Shown here: one piece after another, positions 15,913 to 25,700 of the stretch
Position numbering within the stretch: position 1 is the stretch's first letter
Layout: each line of letters begins with the position of its first letter
Virus record (IMG/VR): IMGVR_UViG_3300044731_001604
Coordinates: 1-64,000 of that record
Strand: one strand, 5' to 3'
DNA from: a virus
Length of the DNA: 64,000 bases
The notes under the pieces: generated by a model
Databases searched by the model: none
What the model was told of the DNA's origin: nothing
Seen by the model: only the letters and a program-made list of their open reading frames with translations
Program-made: the position numbers and the translations under genes

Positions 15913-18063
15913 TTAGTTGCCAATTCTGTCTACAGTAACATAATTCTCTGTAGACGAGCCAGTTGTGCTTCTTGTTGCTCCAGAGGTTTGTTTAGCCGTT
16001 ATGCGGCAACCTTCTCCTGCTAAAAGTCTAATTGTAACAGTTCCAGATATTCCAGGAAAAGAATTACCTGTTCCAAAAGTATCAATCCTAGACATTTTAG
16101 TATCTACAGTCGATGACCCACTAATAGCTATTTTTTCAAGACTCATATCCATAGAAAATGCCACTGTATTTGCTAAAGTAACATTTATAATAATACCAGA
16201 TGAAATTTGATAAATACCAGAAACGGGGGCTACGAATTTCCATCCGCCGACTGTAGGAGTCACAGCTGAATGGGTATCCCAAGATTTCTGTGCAAAATCA
16301 ATTCTTGTAGCTATATCATTAGTCATGGATGAAGCAGAATTAGAAACATATTTAGCACTTACAGTCTCAGTCGCAGCTATAGTAGCTGGACCTGAAAGTC
16401 TTTGGATTTCAAGATGTGACCAAGCAGCAGTTACGGAACCAGGTTCTAATACAGCAGCGCCTGAATTTTGCCATATTTGAACTTGAATTAAATCTCCAGC
16501 AACAAAATTTTGGATAGCGCTTGCATTGATATTTGCTCCGCTTGTCGTTGTTCCATCATTTGCACCATTACCAATAGATGCACCATTTTTTGAAATCAAA
16601 ACTTGTTTAGAACCATTAGAAGGACCAAAGAAAAAGCCACAGCTAATTGAGTAAGTGCCAGACACAGGTACAACGTAAGCTGGAGCAGTTGTCCAACTTC
16701 CAGCACTGTAACCTACACCTGAACGCCAAGCTGAGTGTGTATCAACATACGCAGATGTGAAATCAACATAAGTGTATGTTGTGTTCGGCACACTGATTTG
16801 AGCGCCAGAAGCTCTAGATAAAGCCACCACACGCGTGTCAGTATCAGCACTCATCACAGAGTTTGATGACCAGCCGACGATTGGTAACTCAAAACTAAAA
16901 TCAATTATATCGCCAGAATTATAAGTAAAAGGAGTTGTGTTAGAAATCGCCGTTTGAACAGCAGGATCGGCACTAGATCCAGCGTCAGAAGTATTTGTAA
17001 CCGTAGATACTAATTCAATTTTTGCCGATGACTTCACATATCTAACAACGCCTAAATAATTATTTACACCTGTGTCGCCAAACCTAACAATTCCACAAAA
17101 TATTTGATTTGACGATGCAATTGCAGAATCATTAACAGAAAATCCACTCGGCAAAGATACATATAGTGTTGTAAATGCGGCACTTGCTGCACTAAATGTT
17201 ATTTGTCCATTAACTTTAATATTTTGCCCGACCTGCATCCAATATGCTGAAGTAGTAGTGTTAGTAATAGATCCCGTAGCTGTAGATAAAGTCGGCGTAT
17301 ATAATTTTGCATCACTCATTGCTGGACCGTAAGACACGCTTTGTGGACCGAAGTAGAAACTATCCCATAACATTGCAACAGCACCACTTGTATTAGCAGT
17401 AATACAGATGATAGCAACTCTTACAGTAGTAGCGTTACTTGGAGTTTGGAATGTAGCAGTACATTTTCCTACTCCGCTTCCTTGTACCATGTTGTAAACG
17501 CCAGCCGGTTGAATCCAAGCTGAGTTTGCGTTATCATAGATATAAACTGCCCAAGTATTTGAACTTGTCCCAGAAAAGTTCATCAAAGAACTTCCAGTAG
17601 TTGCAGAGTAAGAGAAACTTACTTGCATTACTTTAGCTTTATCTTCAGGAGCAACAGTCATGTTGTTAGAGATAAAACCGTGGCCAGCAGTGATAGTGCC
17701 AGATCCGATAGCAGTTTGTAAACTATATCCACCAGCTAATGCGCCAGAAGAAGTAGTGTTAAAAGTAGTAATAGAAGCAGCACCTGCAGTGATTGCTCCA
17801 GTAGGGATTTTGCTAGTCAATGTAGTATTGAATAATGAGAACATTCCTGTTCCATTGCTTTCAAAACCAGCACCAGCAAGGTAATTTTTACCTAAAGCTG
17901 GTTCGTTAACTAATTGCCAATAACCAGAAGCTAAATCTGATTCAAATACACTTGCAGTGTGAAATGCAATACAAGTGTACATGTTTTTCCCATATTTTGT
18001 TGTGTCATTTACTCCGTAAACGATGCCAGCGGCCCATTTACTTGTGTCTGGTGTAAAACTCAT
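15913..18063 (-). CDS. receptor-binding-type tail protein with C1q-like jelly-roll domains
   Basis: 716 residues. Residues 8-54 form a small aromatic module (WAAGIVYGVNDTTKYGKNMY, ending SGYWQLV) like carbohydrate-binding ChiA1-type domains, related to modules in the 215-aa and 2043-aa proteins here. Residues about 60-250 look like a carbohydrate-binding beta-sandwich. Residues about 430-560 and 570-716 each read as C1q/TNF-like jelly rolls (VPVSGTYSISCGFFF, LIQVQIWQNSG; then VAPVSGIYQISSG, LLAGEGCRITAKQ). Such trimeric heads end many phage fibres and bind surface sugars or proteins. Ribosome site AAGGAG; it follows the 480-aa fibre gene by 10 bases, so the two are one operon. Confidence 0.72.
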   Translation of the reverse strand: MSFTPDTSKWAAGIVYGVNDTTKYGKNMYTCIAFHTASVFESDLASGYWQLVNEPALGKNYLAGAGFESNGTGMFSLFNTTLTSKIPTGAITAGAASITTFNTTSSGALAGGYSLQTAIGSGTITAGHGFISNNMTVAPEDKAKVMQVSFSYSATTGSSLMNFSGTSSNTWAVYIYDNANSAWIQPAGVYNMVQGSGVGKCTATFQTPSNATTVRVAIICITANTSGAVAMLWDSFYFGPQSVSYGPAMSDAKLYTPTLSTATGSITNTTTSAYWMQVGQNIKVNGQITFSAASAAFTTLYVSLPSGFSVNDSAIASSNQIFCGIVRFGDTGVNNYLGVVRYVKSSAKIELVSTVTNTSDAGSSADPAVQTAISNTTPFTYNSGDIIDFSFELPIVGWSSNSVMSADTDTRVVALSRASGAQISVPNTTYTYVDFTSAYVDTHSAWRSGVGYSAGSWTTAPAYVVPVSGTYSISCGFFFGPSNGSKQVLISKNGASIGNGANDGTTTSGANINASAIQNFVAGDLIQVQIWQNSGAAVLEPGSVTAAWSHLEIQRLSGPATIAATETVSAKYVSNSASSMTNDIATRIDFAQKSWDTHSAVTPTVGGWKFVAPVSGIYQISSGIIINVTLANTVAFSMDMSLEKIAISGSSTVDTKMSRIDTFGTGNSFPGISGTVTIRLLAGEGCRITAKQTSGATRSTTGSSTENYVTVDRIGN

Positions 18064-18073
18064 AAAAATCTCC

Positions 18074-19516
18074 TTAAATTAAAAACCAGTTAGCCCCGTC
18101 AGAGACAAGGGTAATATTTTGATATTGTGTTGTAATAACTTTGCTAGTAGCGCCATCAATTGTTTGTGCAGCAACAGCAGAAACAGTGATTGCGTTTGCA
18201 GTAGCGTCTGTTTTTTTGATGTCTAATTTTTTACCAGTGTAGCCTACAGCAGTTGGTAAAGTAATAGTAATCGCATTAGCAGCGCCAGAAGCTAAGATAA
18301 CTCCGTTAGATGCAGTAGCTGTGTAAGTAGCAGCAGTTACAGTATCAACAGCAACATTTGAACTTGCGCCAGCAACAGCAGAATCTACATAAGCAGTAGT
18401 AGCTTTTCCAGCAACAGCAGCAGTAATAGCAGCATCACGTGCAGAAGCTTCAGCAGCTACAGCAGTAGTGATTTCACTAAAAGCAGCATTAACAGCAATT
18501 TGACGAGAAGAAACTTCAGCATCAACGAGGTTGTAAGTATATGTATGGGCAGTGTTAATAGCATAAGCGCCCATTTCATCAACATAAGTTTTAACAATAT
18601 ATGAAGATGGAACTTTTGCGATTGATGGACTAGGGCCCCCAGTTAAAGTAAAGGCAACATTGTCTAAATAAGATAAAGGCATTTTAGAACTAGCTAAGCT
18701 AGTAATAGCATTATTTAAATTAGTGTCAGCAGCTTCAAACGCAGCAACAACTTCGCTCAATGAATCAAGAGAAGTAGGATCAATGTTAGAGAGAACATTG
18801 TCGATTTGGCTTTGTAAGCTAGCATCAGCAGCATCTACATAAGCAGTAGTAGCTTTACCAGCAACAGCAGCGTCTGCATAAGCTTCAGTAGCTTTTCCAG
18901 CAACAGCAGCGTCTACATAAGCTTTAACAGCTTTTTGAGAAGCAACCTTAACATCTGAATTAGCAACAAAAGTACCATCAGTGTCTAAATAAGAAAGTGG
19001 CATTTGAGCAACATCAGAAACATTGCTTAAACTAACCATAGCTTTAGTTAATGCAGGCATTTGAGTTGATTCAAGTTTACCATCAGCATCTAAAGTAGCA
19101 ATACCAAGAGCGATACCTTTTTCTGAAGAATCAACTTTAGCAGCTAAACCTGGAACAGTTGGGGCACTAGCAGTTCCGCCTAAATCACCAGCTAATTGGA
19201 TTAATCCAAGTGCAGATGCAGTCGCTGGAGAAGCACTGCTTCCGCCACCGCTAGCTTGACCTGTGTAAGCTGTAGTTTGTTCAGAACCATCTGGGAATAC
19301 TAGAGCGCCTTGTGCAGTGAAAACACTACCGCTAGAAGAAGAACTTCCGGCTAACTCTACCCATTGGTTTATTTTGTAAATTTTGACTTTACCATCTGTT
19401 GAATCATAATATATATCCCCATTAACTGGTTCAGTTGGGGCACTTGATTGTGGTTTTAATACTAAGCCTTTATTTAAATAAAGACTTGAACTAATACCAA
19501 GAAAACGACGTGACAT
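18074..19516 (-). CDS. tail fibre protein (480 aa)
   Basis: 480 residues. Shared anchor-like domain at about 14-52 (GLVLKPQ, NGDIYYDSTDGKVKIYKINQW). Middle region has phrases recurring in the 547-aa and 1730-aa fibres: SNVSDVAQMPLSYLD, KVASQKAVKAYVD and the module SLQSQIDNVLSNIDP followed by LDSLSEVVAAFEAADTNLN, in a coiled-coil context. The C-terminal 90 residues (ITLPTAVGYTGKKLDIKKTD to LVSDGANWFLI) match the tip of the 1663-aa fibre and look like a small beta-structured cap. Ribosome site AGGAGA. Preceded by a late-motif copy. Confidence 0.82.
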   Translation of the reverse strand: MSRRFLGISSSLYLNKGLVLKPQSSAPTEPVNGDIYYDSTDGKVKIYKINQWVELAGSSSSSGSVFTAQGALVFPDGSEQTTAYTGQASGGGSSASPATASALGLIQLAGDLGGTASAPTVPGLAAKVDSSEKGIALGIATLDADGKLESTQMPALTKAMVSLSNVSDVAQMPLSYLDTDGTFVANSDVKVASQKAVKAYVDAAVAGKATEAYADAAVAGKATTAYVDAADASLQSQIDNVLSNIDPTSLDSLSEVVAAFEAADTNLNNAITSLASSKMPLSYLDNVAFTLTGGPSPSIAKVPSSYIVKTYVDEMGAYAINTAHTYTYNLVDAEVSSRQIAVNAAFSEITTAVAAEASARDAAITAAVAGKATTAYVDSAVAGASSNVAVDTVTAATYTATASNGVILASGAANAITITLPTAVGYTGKKLDIKKTDATANAITVSAVAAQTIDGATSKVITTQYQNITLVSDGANWFLI

Positions 19517-19530
19517 TTTATATCTCCTGT

Positions 19531-19574
19531 TTCATCGTATGTTAATATCTGCGCAGTAAAATACTACGCAGTTT
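19531..19574 (-). other. leader hairpin upstream of the 480-aa fibre gene
   Basis: On the minus strand, CTGCGTAGTA and TACTGCGCAG form a 10-base stem with one wobble and a TTT loop (about 19551-19573), between the late motif and the ribosome site. There is no U-tract, so it may stabilise the transcript 5' end rather than terminate. Confidence 0.4.
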
Positions 19575-19586
19575 AGATTAAGCTAA
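19575..19586 (-). promoter_or_regulatory. CCTAATCT-type putative late promoter (site 3, variant)
   Basis: TTAGCTTAATCT on the minus strand, one change from the core, 59 bases before the ATG at 19516. Here the site is also part of a palindrome (AGATTAAGCTAATCT). Confidence 0.48.
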
Positions 19587-19608
19587 TCTTAACCTGTTTT
19601 GTAACTAT

Positions 19609-19953
19609 TTAAATAGTGACAGTTTTTTCAACTCCCACTAATACTTCTAACCCAGACATAGACGTGTCTATTTGTGGGTTAATAATGCTCTCCTGCAATT
19701 CAAGCCATTGAACCGGAGCATGTCGTAAAATATATTGGTCAAGCTCTTCTCCAGTTGGAGATGGTGTTTGCCAAATATTAATGTTGTAATCTGTTCTGCA
19801 ACTTTTTACAGTTCCATCATCATTTTTTTCAACTGTTCCATCTGTATATTTAACAGATGACAGCATTTCCTCTGTTAATACATCAGTATAAAATCTGACT
19901 ATTATAGAATGCTCTGTTGTATCTATTTGTAATATTTTGTATTTAATGTTCAT
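19609..19953 (-). CDS. hypothetical virion-associated protein
   Basis: 114 residues, not recognised by family. Beta-rich N-terminus (MNIKYKILQIDTTEHSIIVR), then a middle with YNINIWQTPSPTGEELDQYI and a C-terminal LELQESIINPQIDTSMSGLE. The phrase IW-PSPTGEELD-YI is reminiscent of small proteins found next to tail fibres in large phages, possibly fibre chaperones or adaptors. It lies 11 bases after the glycine-rich adhesin gene with ribosome site AAGGAG, in the same operon. Confidence 0.6.
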   Translation of the reverse strand: MNIKYKILQIDTTEHSIIVRFYTDVLTEEMLSSVKYTDGTVEKNDDGTVKSCRTDYNINIWQTPSPTGEELDQYILRHAPVQWLELQESIINPQIDTSMSGLEVLVGVEKTVTI

Positions 19954-19964
19954 AAAATCTCCTT

Positions 19965-21041
19965 TTATACTTTCGTTCCATTAACTGTGCCTAAATTTAA
20001 CCATGTTATATTAGAATCGTTTGATACACTGTATCCTCGCGATCCACTTGCTCCAGTAGCGCCATTGGTTCCGACCAATGTAGTGCCTTTTACGCCGCCA
20101 GCTGCTCCGAAACTATTTCCTACCCCAGGTGTAATAGCTAGGGTCCAAAATGTTCCTCCATCAGTTTTTGTAGAGTATCCACCAACAGTTCCGTTCTCTT
20201 CACGATTGCCGCCTCTTCCGCCATTACCATTAAAATAATTAGTATTAAAATTACTATAATCTCGGCTTCCGCCAGCACCATATGTAAATGAAGATCCGTT
20301 TCCGCCAATTAAATTATCTGTAATAGTAGGCTGATTCGCTGTAGATACGCTATATTGCCACCATCCTGAGTGACCTCCAAGTCCTCCAGTTGATCCGCTT
20401 CCGCCGCCTCCGCCGCCTCCGCTAATATAAGTTGTAGATCCTCCCCCAACAGGTCCATTTCTACCACATGCGCCTCCGCCGCCTCCGCCTCCGCCGCCGG
20501 GAGCTGTGGCACCAGTTCCGCCAGCACCGCCAATTCCGCCAGCTCCGCCAGTAATATTTCCATAATTTTTTAGACATGTAACAATTCTATTAGAATTAGT
20601 ACCTAAAAATGCAATTCCGCCATCTCCTCCGGCATAACCGTTACCGCCGTTTGCAGAAAGACCAGATTGCGCAACTCCATTTCCACCAGAAGATCCTGCA
20701 GTTGGGCTAAAAGCAACACGGCTTGCATTCCAACCTCCGCCAATTCCACCAGCTCCACCAGCACCACTAGTGACAGAACCGTTACTTCCGGTACTACCAG
20801 TTCGTCCAGTTGCGCCAACAATTGTTCCACTGTTAAGTATATGTATCCATGACGCAGCATTCCAATCAGATCCGACTGTAAATGCTGGCGTACTTATATT
20901 CGATGCAGAAACAGTTCCAGTTACAGTTACGTGACAAGCAACTGGCTCCTTTAAAGAACCTGCAGCAGTATATAAATTATAATCTGTCGCAGAAGCAACA
21001 TTTACCACGACTGTTCGTGGTGGTAAAAACATGATAGCCAT
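19965..21041 (-). CDS. glycine-rich tail adhesin (gp38/J-tip-like)
   Basis: 358 residues. Residues 1-95 form a beta domain (PPRTVVVNVASATDYNLYTA, later WIHILNSGTIVGATG) like those at tips of lambda-group and related tail proteins. Residues about 90-340 are exceptionally rich in glycine, with runs such as GGAGGIGGAGGTGATAPGG and nine consecutive Gly, interrupted by short specific loops (SNRIVTCLKNYGNI, SGWWQYSVSTANQ). In T-even gp38 adhesins such glycine segments form packed polyglycine-II helices that present variable loops to the receptor. I infer the same fold. The start overlaps the stop of the 547-aa fibre (TAATG), consistent with the adhesin capping that fibre. Confidence 0.78.
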   Translation of the reverse strand: MAIMFLPPRTVVVNVASATDYNLYTAAGSLKEPVACHVTVTGTVSASNISTPAFTVGSDWNAASWIHILNSGTIVGATGRTGSTGSNGSVTSGAGGAGGIGGGWNASRVAFSPTAGSSGGNGVAQSGLSANGGNGYAGGDGGIAFLGTNSNRIVTCLKNYGNITGGAGGIGGAGGTGATAPGGGGGGGGGACGRNGPVGGGSTTYISGGGGGGGSGSTGGLGGHSGWWQYSVSTANQPTITDNLIGGNGSSFTYGAGGSRDYSNFNTNYFNGNGGRGGNREENGTVGGYSTKTDGGTFWTLAITPGVGNSFGAAGGVKGTTLVGTNGATGASGSRGYSVSNDSNITWLNLGTVNGTKV

Positions 21042-22684
21042 TACGCAATACCTCTTAAGTAACTTCCGATCAAAATAGATCCATCGTAATAAAAAGAGAT
21101 CAAGTCTATGCTATTTGCAGAAGTTGATAAAACCGGAACTGCTCCTGCTGGCCATTTAAACATGCTATCCCAAGTAATCATTCTGCTACCAGTTGAATCT
21201 TGGATTACTTTTAATACATAAGTAGCGCCATTTTTAAGATTAGTTGGATTTGCCATAGTAGTATTACCAGTTAAAGTAAGAACAGCTCCTCCACCATTAT
21301 CTGCGTTCCAATTTGTAGTTGCACCAAAAGTTAAATTTTGAGTAGTCCAAGTTGGATTAGTCAAAGTTGGATTTGGAGTAGAAGATGCAGCAGGAGTTAC
21401 CCAGCTAGCAGTTGTTCCGTCTGTTTGTAAAACTTTACCAGAATTAGATGTTTGAGCTGGCAATAATGCATTCAAAGCACCAGCGGCAGTAGTTTGTCCA
21501 GTACCACCAGCAGAAATAGCTAGCGTTCCAGTCAATGATGATAAAGCAAGTCCAGTAACTGTTCCAGAAAAAGTTGGACTAGAAATAGTTGGACTTGTTA
21601 AAGTTTTGTTAGTTAATGTCGCAACTGCGCTATTTTTTGTAGCATCAGATGTATTGTCTACATTTCCTAAACCAACATCGCTAGCAGAAATTGTAATATT
21701 TGAACTTAATACGTGACCGTTTACAGTTGTAGTTTTAGCTACTTTAGTATCAGCATAAACTTTAGTAGCTGCTTGAGAAGCAATTTTAATATCTGAATTG
21801 GCAGCAAAAGTTGAATCAGTATCTAAATAAGATAAAGGAATTTTTGTACTAGCAGCTGTAGATGCAGAACTAGCTAAGCTAGTAATAGCATTATTTAAGT
21901 TACTATCAGCAGCTTCAAAAGCAGCAACAACTTCACTTAAAGAATCAAGAGAAGCAGGATCAGTATTAGAAATAATGTTTGTAATTTGAGTTTGTAAATC
22001 AGTAACAGAAGCTGTACGAGAAGTAGCTTCGGCAGCTACAGCAGCATCTACATAAGCTTCGGTAGTTTTACCAGCTACAGCATCGTCAACATAAATTTTA
22101 ACAGCAGCTTGAGAAGCAACCTTAACATCTGAATTAGCAGCAAAAGTGCCGTCAACATCTAAATAAGAAAGTGGCATTTGAGCAACGTTATCAACATTAC
22201 CAAGACCAACATCTTCTTTTGTTACTGTTGTAGTACCAGCAGATCCGCCCATTAAATTAATAGCAGCAATTTGAAGATCAACATAAGATTTAACAGCTTT
22301 TTGAGAAGGAACTTTAGCATCTGAATTATCAGCTAAATTACTATTAGTATCTAAAAAATAAAGAGGCATTTGAGCAACATTAGATACATTACCCAATCCA
22401 ACCATTGCAGCAGTAATACCAGAAACTGTACCAGTAAAAGTTGGAGAAGCAAGAGGAGCCTTTAAATCTAAACTAGAATAAATTCCATATAAATCTACAG
22501 ATGAAGAAGTAGCTCCGAGATCGCTCCATGAACCGTTTTCATATTTTTGGAATTTATTTAAAACACTATTGTAATACATATCACCATTCATAGCTGGTGA
22601 CGGTGCAGTTGCCATTGGTTTAAACGTCAATCCATTAGATAGATAGACATTTGAACTTAATGTAAGAAATCTACGTATAGCCAT
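21041..22684 (-). CDS. tail fibre protein (547 aa)
   Basis: 547 residues. Anchor-like domain at about 14-55 (GLTFKPMATAPSPAMNGDMY). Coiled-coil and repeat phrases follow: SNVAQMPLYFLD, KVPSQKAVKSYVD, NVDNVAQMPLSYLD, and the module LQTQITNIISNTDP with LDSLSEVVAAFEAADSNLN at about 235-280. Residues about 340-400 carry the common fibre phrase TNKTLTSPTISSPTFSGTV, and the C-terminus (about 455-547) is a beta-rich tip (NLKNGATYVLKVIQDSTG, then TWDSMFKWPAG) like C-terminal domains of other phage fibres. Ribosome site AAGGAA. It is translated with the glycine-rich adhesin. Confidence 0.82.
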   Translation of the reverse strand: MAIRRFLTLSSNVYLSNGLTFKPMATAPSPAMNGDMYYNSVLNKFQKYENGSWSDLGATSSSVDLYGIYSSLDLKAPLASPTFTGTVSGITAAMVGLGNVSNVAQMPLYFLDTNSNLADNSDAKVPSQKAVKSYVDLQIAAINLMGGSAGTTTVTKEDVGLGNVDNVAQMPLSYLDVDGTFAANSDVKVASQAAVKIYVDDAVAGKTTEAYVDAAVAAEATSRTASVTDLQTQITNIISNTDPASLDSLSEVVAAFEAADSNLNNAITSLASSASTAASTKIPLSYLDTDSTFAANSDIKIASQAATKVYADTKVAKTTTVNGHVLSSNITISASDVGLGNVDNTSDATKNSAVATLTNKTLTSPTISSPTFSGTVTGLALSSLTGTLAISAGGTGQTTAAGALNALLPAQTSNSGKVLQTDGTTASWVTPAASSTPNPTLTNPTWTTQNLTFGATTNWNADNGGGAVLTLTGNTTMANPTNLKNGATYVLKVIQDSTGSRMITWDSMFKWPAGAVPVLSTSANSIDLISFYYDGSILIGSYLRGIA

Positions 22685-22741
22685 TTCGTTTTCCTTTTTA
22701 ATATCTTGCCTTTATTAGCAAGGTTGTATAATTACAATAAA

Positions 22742-22766
22742 GGGACCGAAGAAAATCCTCGGTCCC
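22742..22766 (-). terminator. hairpin terminator after the 1730-aa fibre gene
   Basis: An 8-base GC-rich stem (GGGACCGA with TCGGTCCC) and 9-base loop, followed on the minus strand by TTTATT; 26 bases past the stop of the coiled-coil fibre gene. The U-tract is short. No late motif is seen between it and the next gene start at 22684, unlike at 15.85 kb. Confidence 0.7.
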
Positions 22767-22791
22767 ACAATCTAACTATACAGTCAAATTA

Positions 22792-25700
22792 TTAAGCTTT
22801 AATTAGCTTAACGTCCATTCTTGCAACAGCAGTAGTAGCACCGCTATCATAAGTAACGTTTATGTTTCCACCGCTAACTACAGCAGCAAAAGAGATTCCA
22901 GTAGCATCAGTCTCAACGCTCATATCATTGTATGATACCTCAGAACCGTTTGTAACTACGCGGAATGTTCCAATTACTACTTTACCAGCACTGTCTTTCA
23001 TTTTGTAAGTAATCTCACAACCTTCAAAAGAAGCAGTACTGAAAGTTAAATCAGCGATAACTTCGCCAGTTTTTCCAGCAGCAAGGGCGATTGCATCAAA
23101 GTACTGTTCTTGAACGAGAGCGCCAGCAGCACCACGTTTAACAGTTCCTCTGAACAATGGATCAGCAGCAACCATAGTATCAGCAACGATACCATCAGCG
23201 TTAACTTTCAATCCAGCACTAGATGTAGTTAAAGAACTTCCATCAAGTTTGATTGCAAGTTTATCGCCAGATCCACCTTGTAAACCACCGCTAGAAGACA
23301 ATGCAGAAGCGTTGATGTGAGCTTCGTCAACAACAACAGAATCAACATAACCTTTAGTAGCTGCATCAGAAGAAGCAGTTGGTGTAGCTAAGTTAGTAAC
23401 TTTGTTTGCGCCCATATCAATAGCGCCAGACATTGTACCGCCAGCTAAATCAAGTTTAAGAGCAAGAGCATCTTCAACAAGAAGGCCGAGGTCGTCTTTA
23501 GCAGCATTTGAAGCGTCGATTTGGCTTTGTAAGCTAGCATCAGCAGCAATACGTGCAGATTGCTCAGCAGCATCAGCAGCAATTCTTGCAGATTGCTCAG
23601 CATTTAAGCCAGTTTGTAAACTAGACTCAGCAGCAGTTGCTCTAGTAATTTCTGCATTTAATGCAGTAGAAGCAGCAGTAGAAAGAGTCGTAATAGCACT
23701 GTTTAAGTTACCATCAGCAGCTTGGAAAGCATTAACGATTTCAGTTAATGAATCAAGGGCAGCAGGGTCAGTGTTAGAAACAATACTATCAATTTGTGAT
23801 TGTAAACCAGAAACTGCAGTTTGTCTTGAAGAAACTTCAGCAGCTAAATCAGCAGAGATAACTAAGTCAGCAGCTTCACGTGCAGATTGCTCAGCAGCGA
23901 TTGCAGAAGTTAATACACCTTCAGCAGCAGTAGCTCTAGAAACCTCAGCGTTAATTGCTGTGTTAAGATTTGCATCAGCAGCAATACGTTGTGATTGTTC
24001 AAGTTGAGCAGCAGTCAATCTTAAAGATTGCTCAGCATCAATAGCAGCTTGACGAGAAGTGATCTCAGCATTTAATGCATCTGTAAGAGCAGAATCAGCA
24101 GCAATACGTGCAGATTCTTCAGCAGAAACAGCAGCTTGTCTAGATGATACTTCAGCGTTTAATGCAGAAGTTAAAACTCCTTCAGCAGCAGTAGCTCTAG
24201 AAATCTCAGCAGCTAGATCAGAAGCAATGTTTGCTTCAGCAGCACTTGCTCTAGTTACTTCTGCGTTTAATGCGCTAGTAAGAGCAGCATCAGCAGCAAT
24301 TCTTGCAGATTCTTCAGCAGCAACAGCAGCTTGTCTAGATGATACTTCAGCAGCAACAGCAGCAGTAAGAACATCATCAGCAGCGATTCTAGCAGATTGC
24401 TCAGCAGAATCAGCAGCCATACGAGCAGATTGCTCTGCATTGTCAGCAGCAATTCTTGCAGACTCTTCAGCAGCAACAGCAGCCATGCGAGCAGATTGCT
24501 CAGTAGCTACAGCAGCAGTAAGAACACCCTCAGCAGCACCAGCTCTAGCAATTTCAGCAGCTAAGCTGTTAGAAACAGCAGTAACAGCAGCTTGTCTAGA
24601 AGACATTTCAGCGGCATCAGCAGCAATACGTGCAGATTGTTCAGCAGCTAGATCGCTAGTAAGTTGAGCATCAGCAGCGATTCTAGCAGATTGCTCAGTA
24701 GCATCAGCAGCAATTCTTGCAGACTCTTCAGCAGCAACAGCAGCAACACGAGCAGAAGCTTCAGCAGCAACAGCGTTAGAAGCAGCTAACTCAGCAGCAG
24801 CAACAGCAGCTTGACGAGAAGAAACTTCAGCAGATAAATCAGCAGCAAGAGCAGCATCACCAGCAATACGAGCAGATTGCTCAGCAGCTAAGTTAGAAGC
24901 AGCAGAATCAGCTAAAGTAGTAATAGCGCCATTTAAGTTGCTATCAGCAGCTTGGAATGCACTAACAATTTCAGTTAATGAATCAAGAGCAGTAGGATCA
25001 ACATTAGAAAGAACATTATCAATTTGAGCTTGTAAAGATTGCTCAGCAGAAGTAGCTCTAGAAACCTCAGCAGTGATTGCAGAAGTTAAAACACCTTCAG
25101 CAGCAGTAGCTCTAGAAACCTCAGCAGCTAAATCAGCAGTAAGTTGTGCATCAGCAGCAATTCTTGCAGATTGCTCAGCAGCGTCAGCAGCAATACGTGC
25201 AGATTGTTCTGCAGCCATTGCATTAGAAGCAGCTAACTCAGCAGCAGCTACAGCGTTTTGTCTAGAAGTAGCTTCAGCAGAAACTGCAGCTTGTCTAGAT
25301 GACACTTCAGCATTTAATGCATCTGTAAGAGCAGAATCAGCAGCAATACGTGCAGATTGCTCAGTAGCATCAGCAGCAGTAAGAACAGCCTCAGCAGCCA
25401 TTGCTCTAGATTGCTCAGCAGCCTCAGCAGCCATTGCTCTAGATTGTTCAGTGGCATCAGCAGCAATACGTGCAGAAGCTTCAGCATCTACAGCAGCAAT
25501 ACGTGCAGATTGTTCAAGAGCCTCAGCAGCCATTGCTCTAGATTGCTCAGCAGATACAGCAGCTTGACGTGAACTAACTTCAGCAGCTAGATCAGCAGTA
25601 AGAGTAGCATCAGCAGCAATACGAGCAGATTGCTCAGCAGCTAAATCAGCAGTAAGTTGAGCATCAGCAGCAATACGTGCAGATTGCTCAGCATTAATAG

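Noticed and set aside
20309-20860. Minus-strand and plus-strand overlapping ORFs in the glycine-rich gene
   Set aside because: GC-rich glycine codons (GGN) leave the other frames open as Ala/Glu/Leu or Ser/Thr/Pro tracts; the glycine-rich frame has the ribosome site and fits the adhesin architecture.
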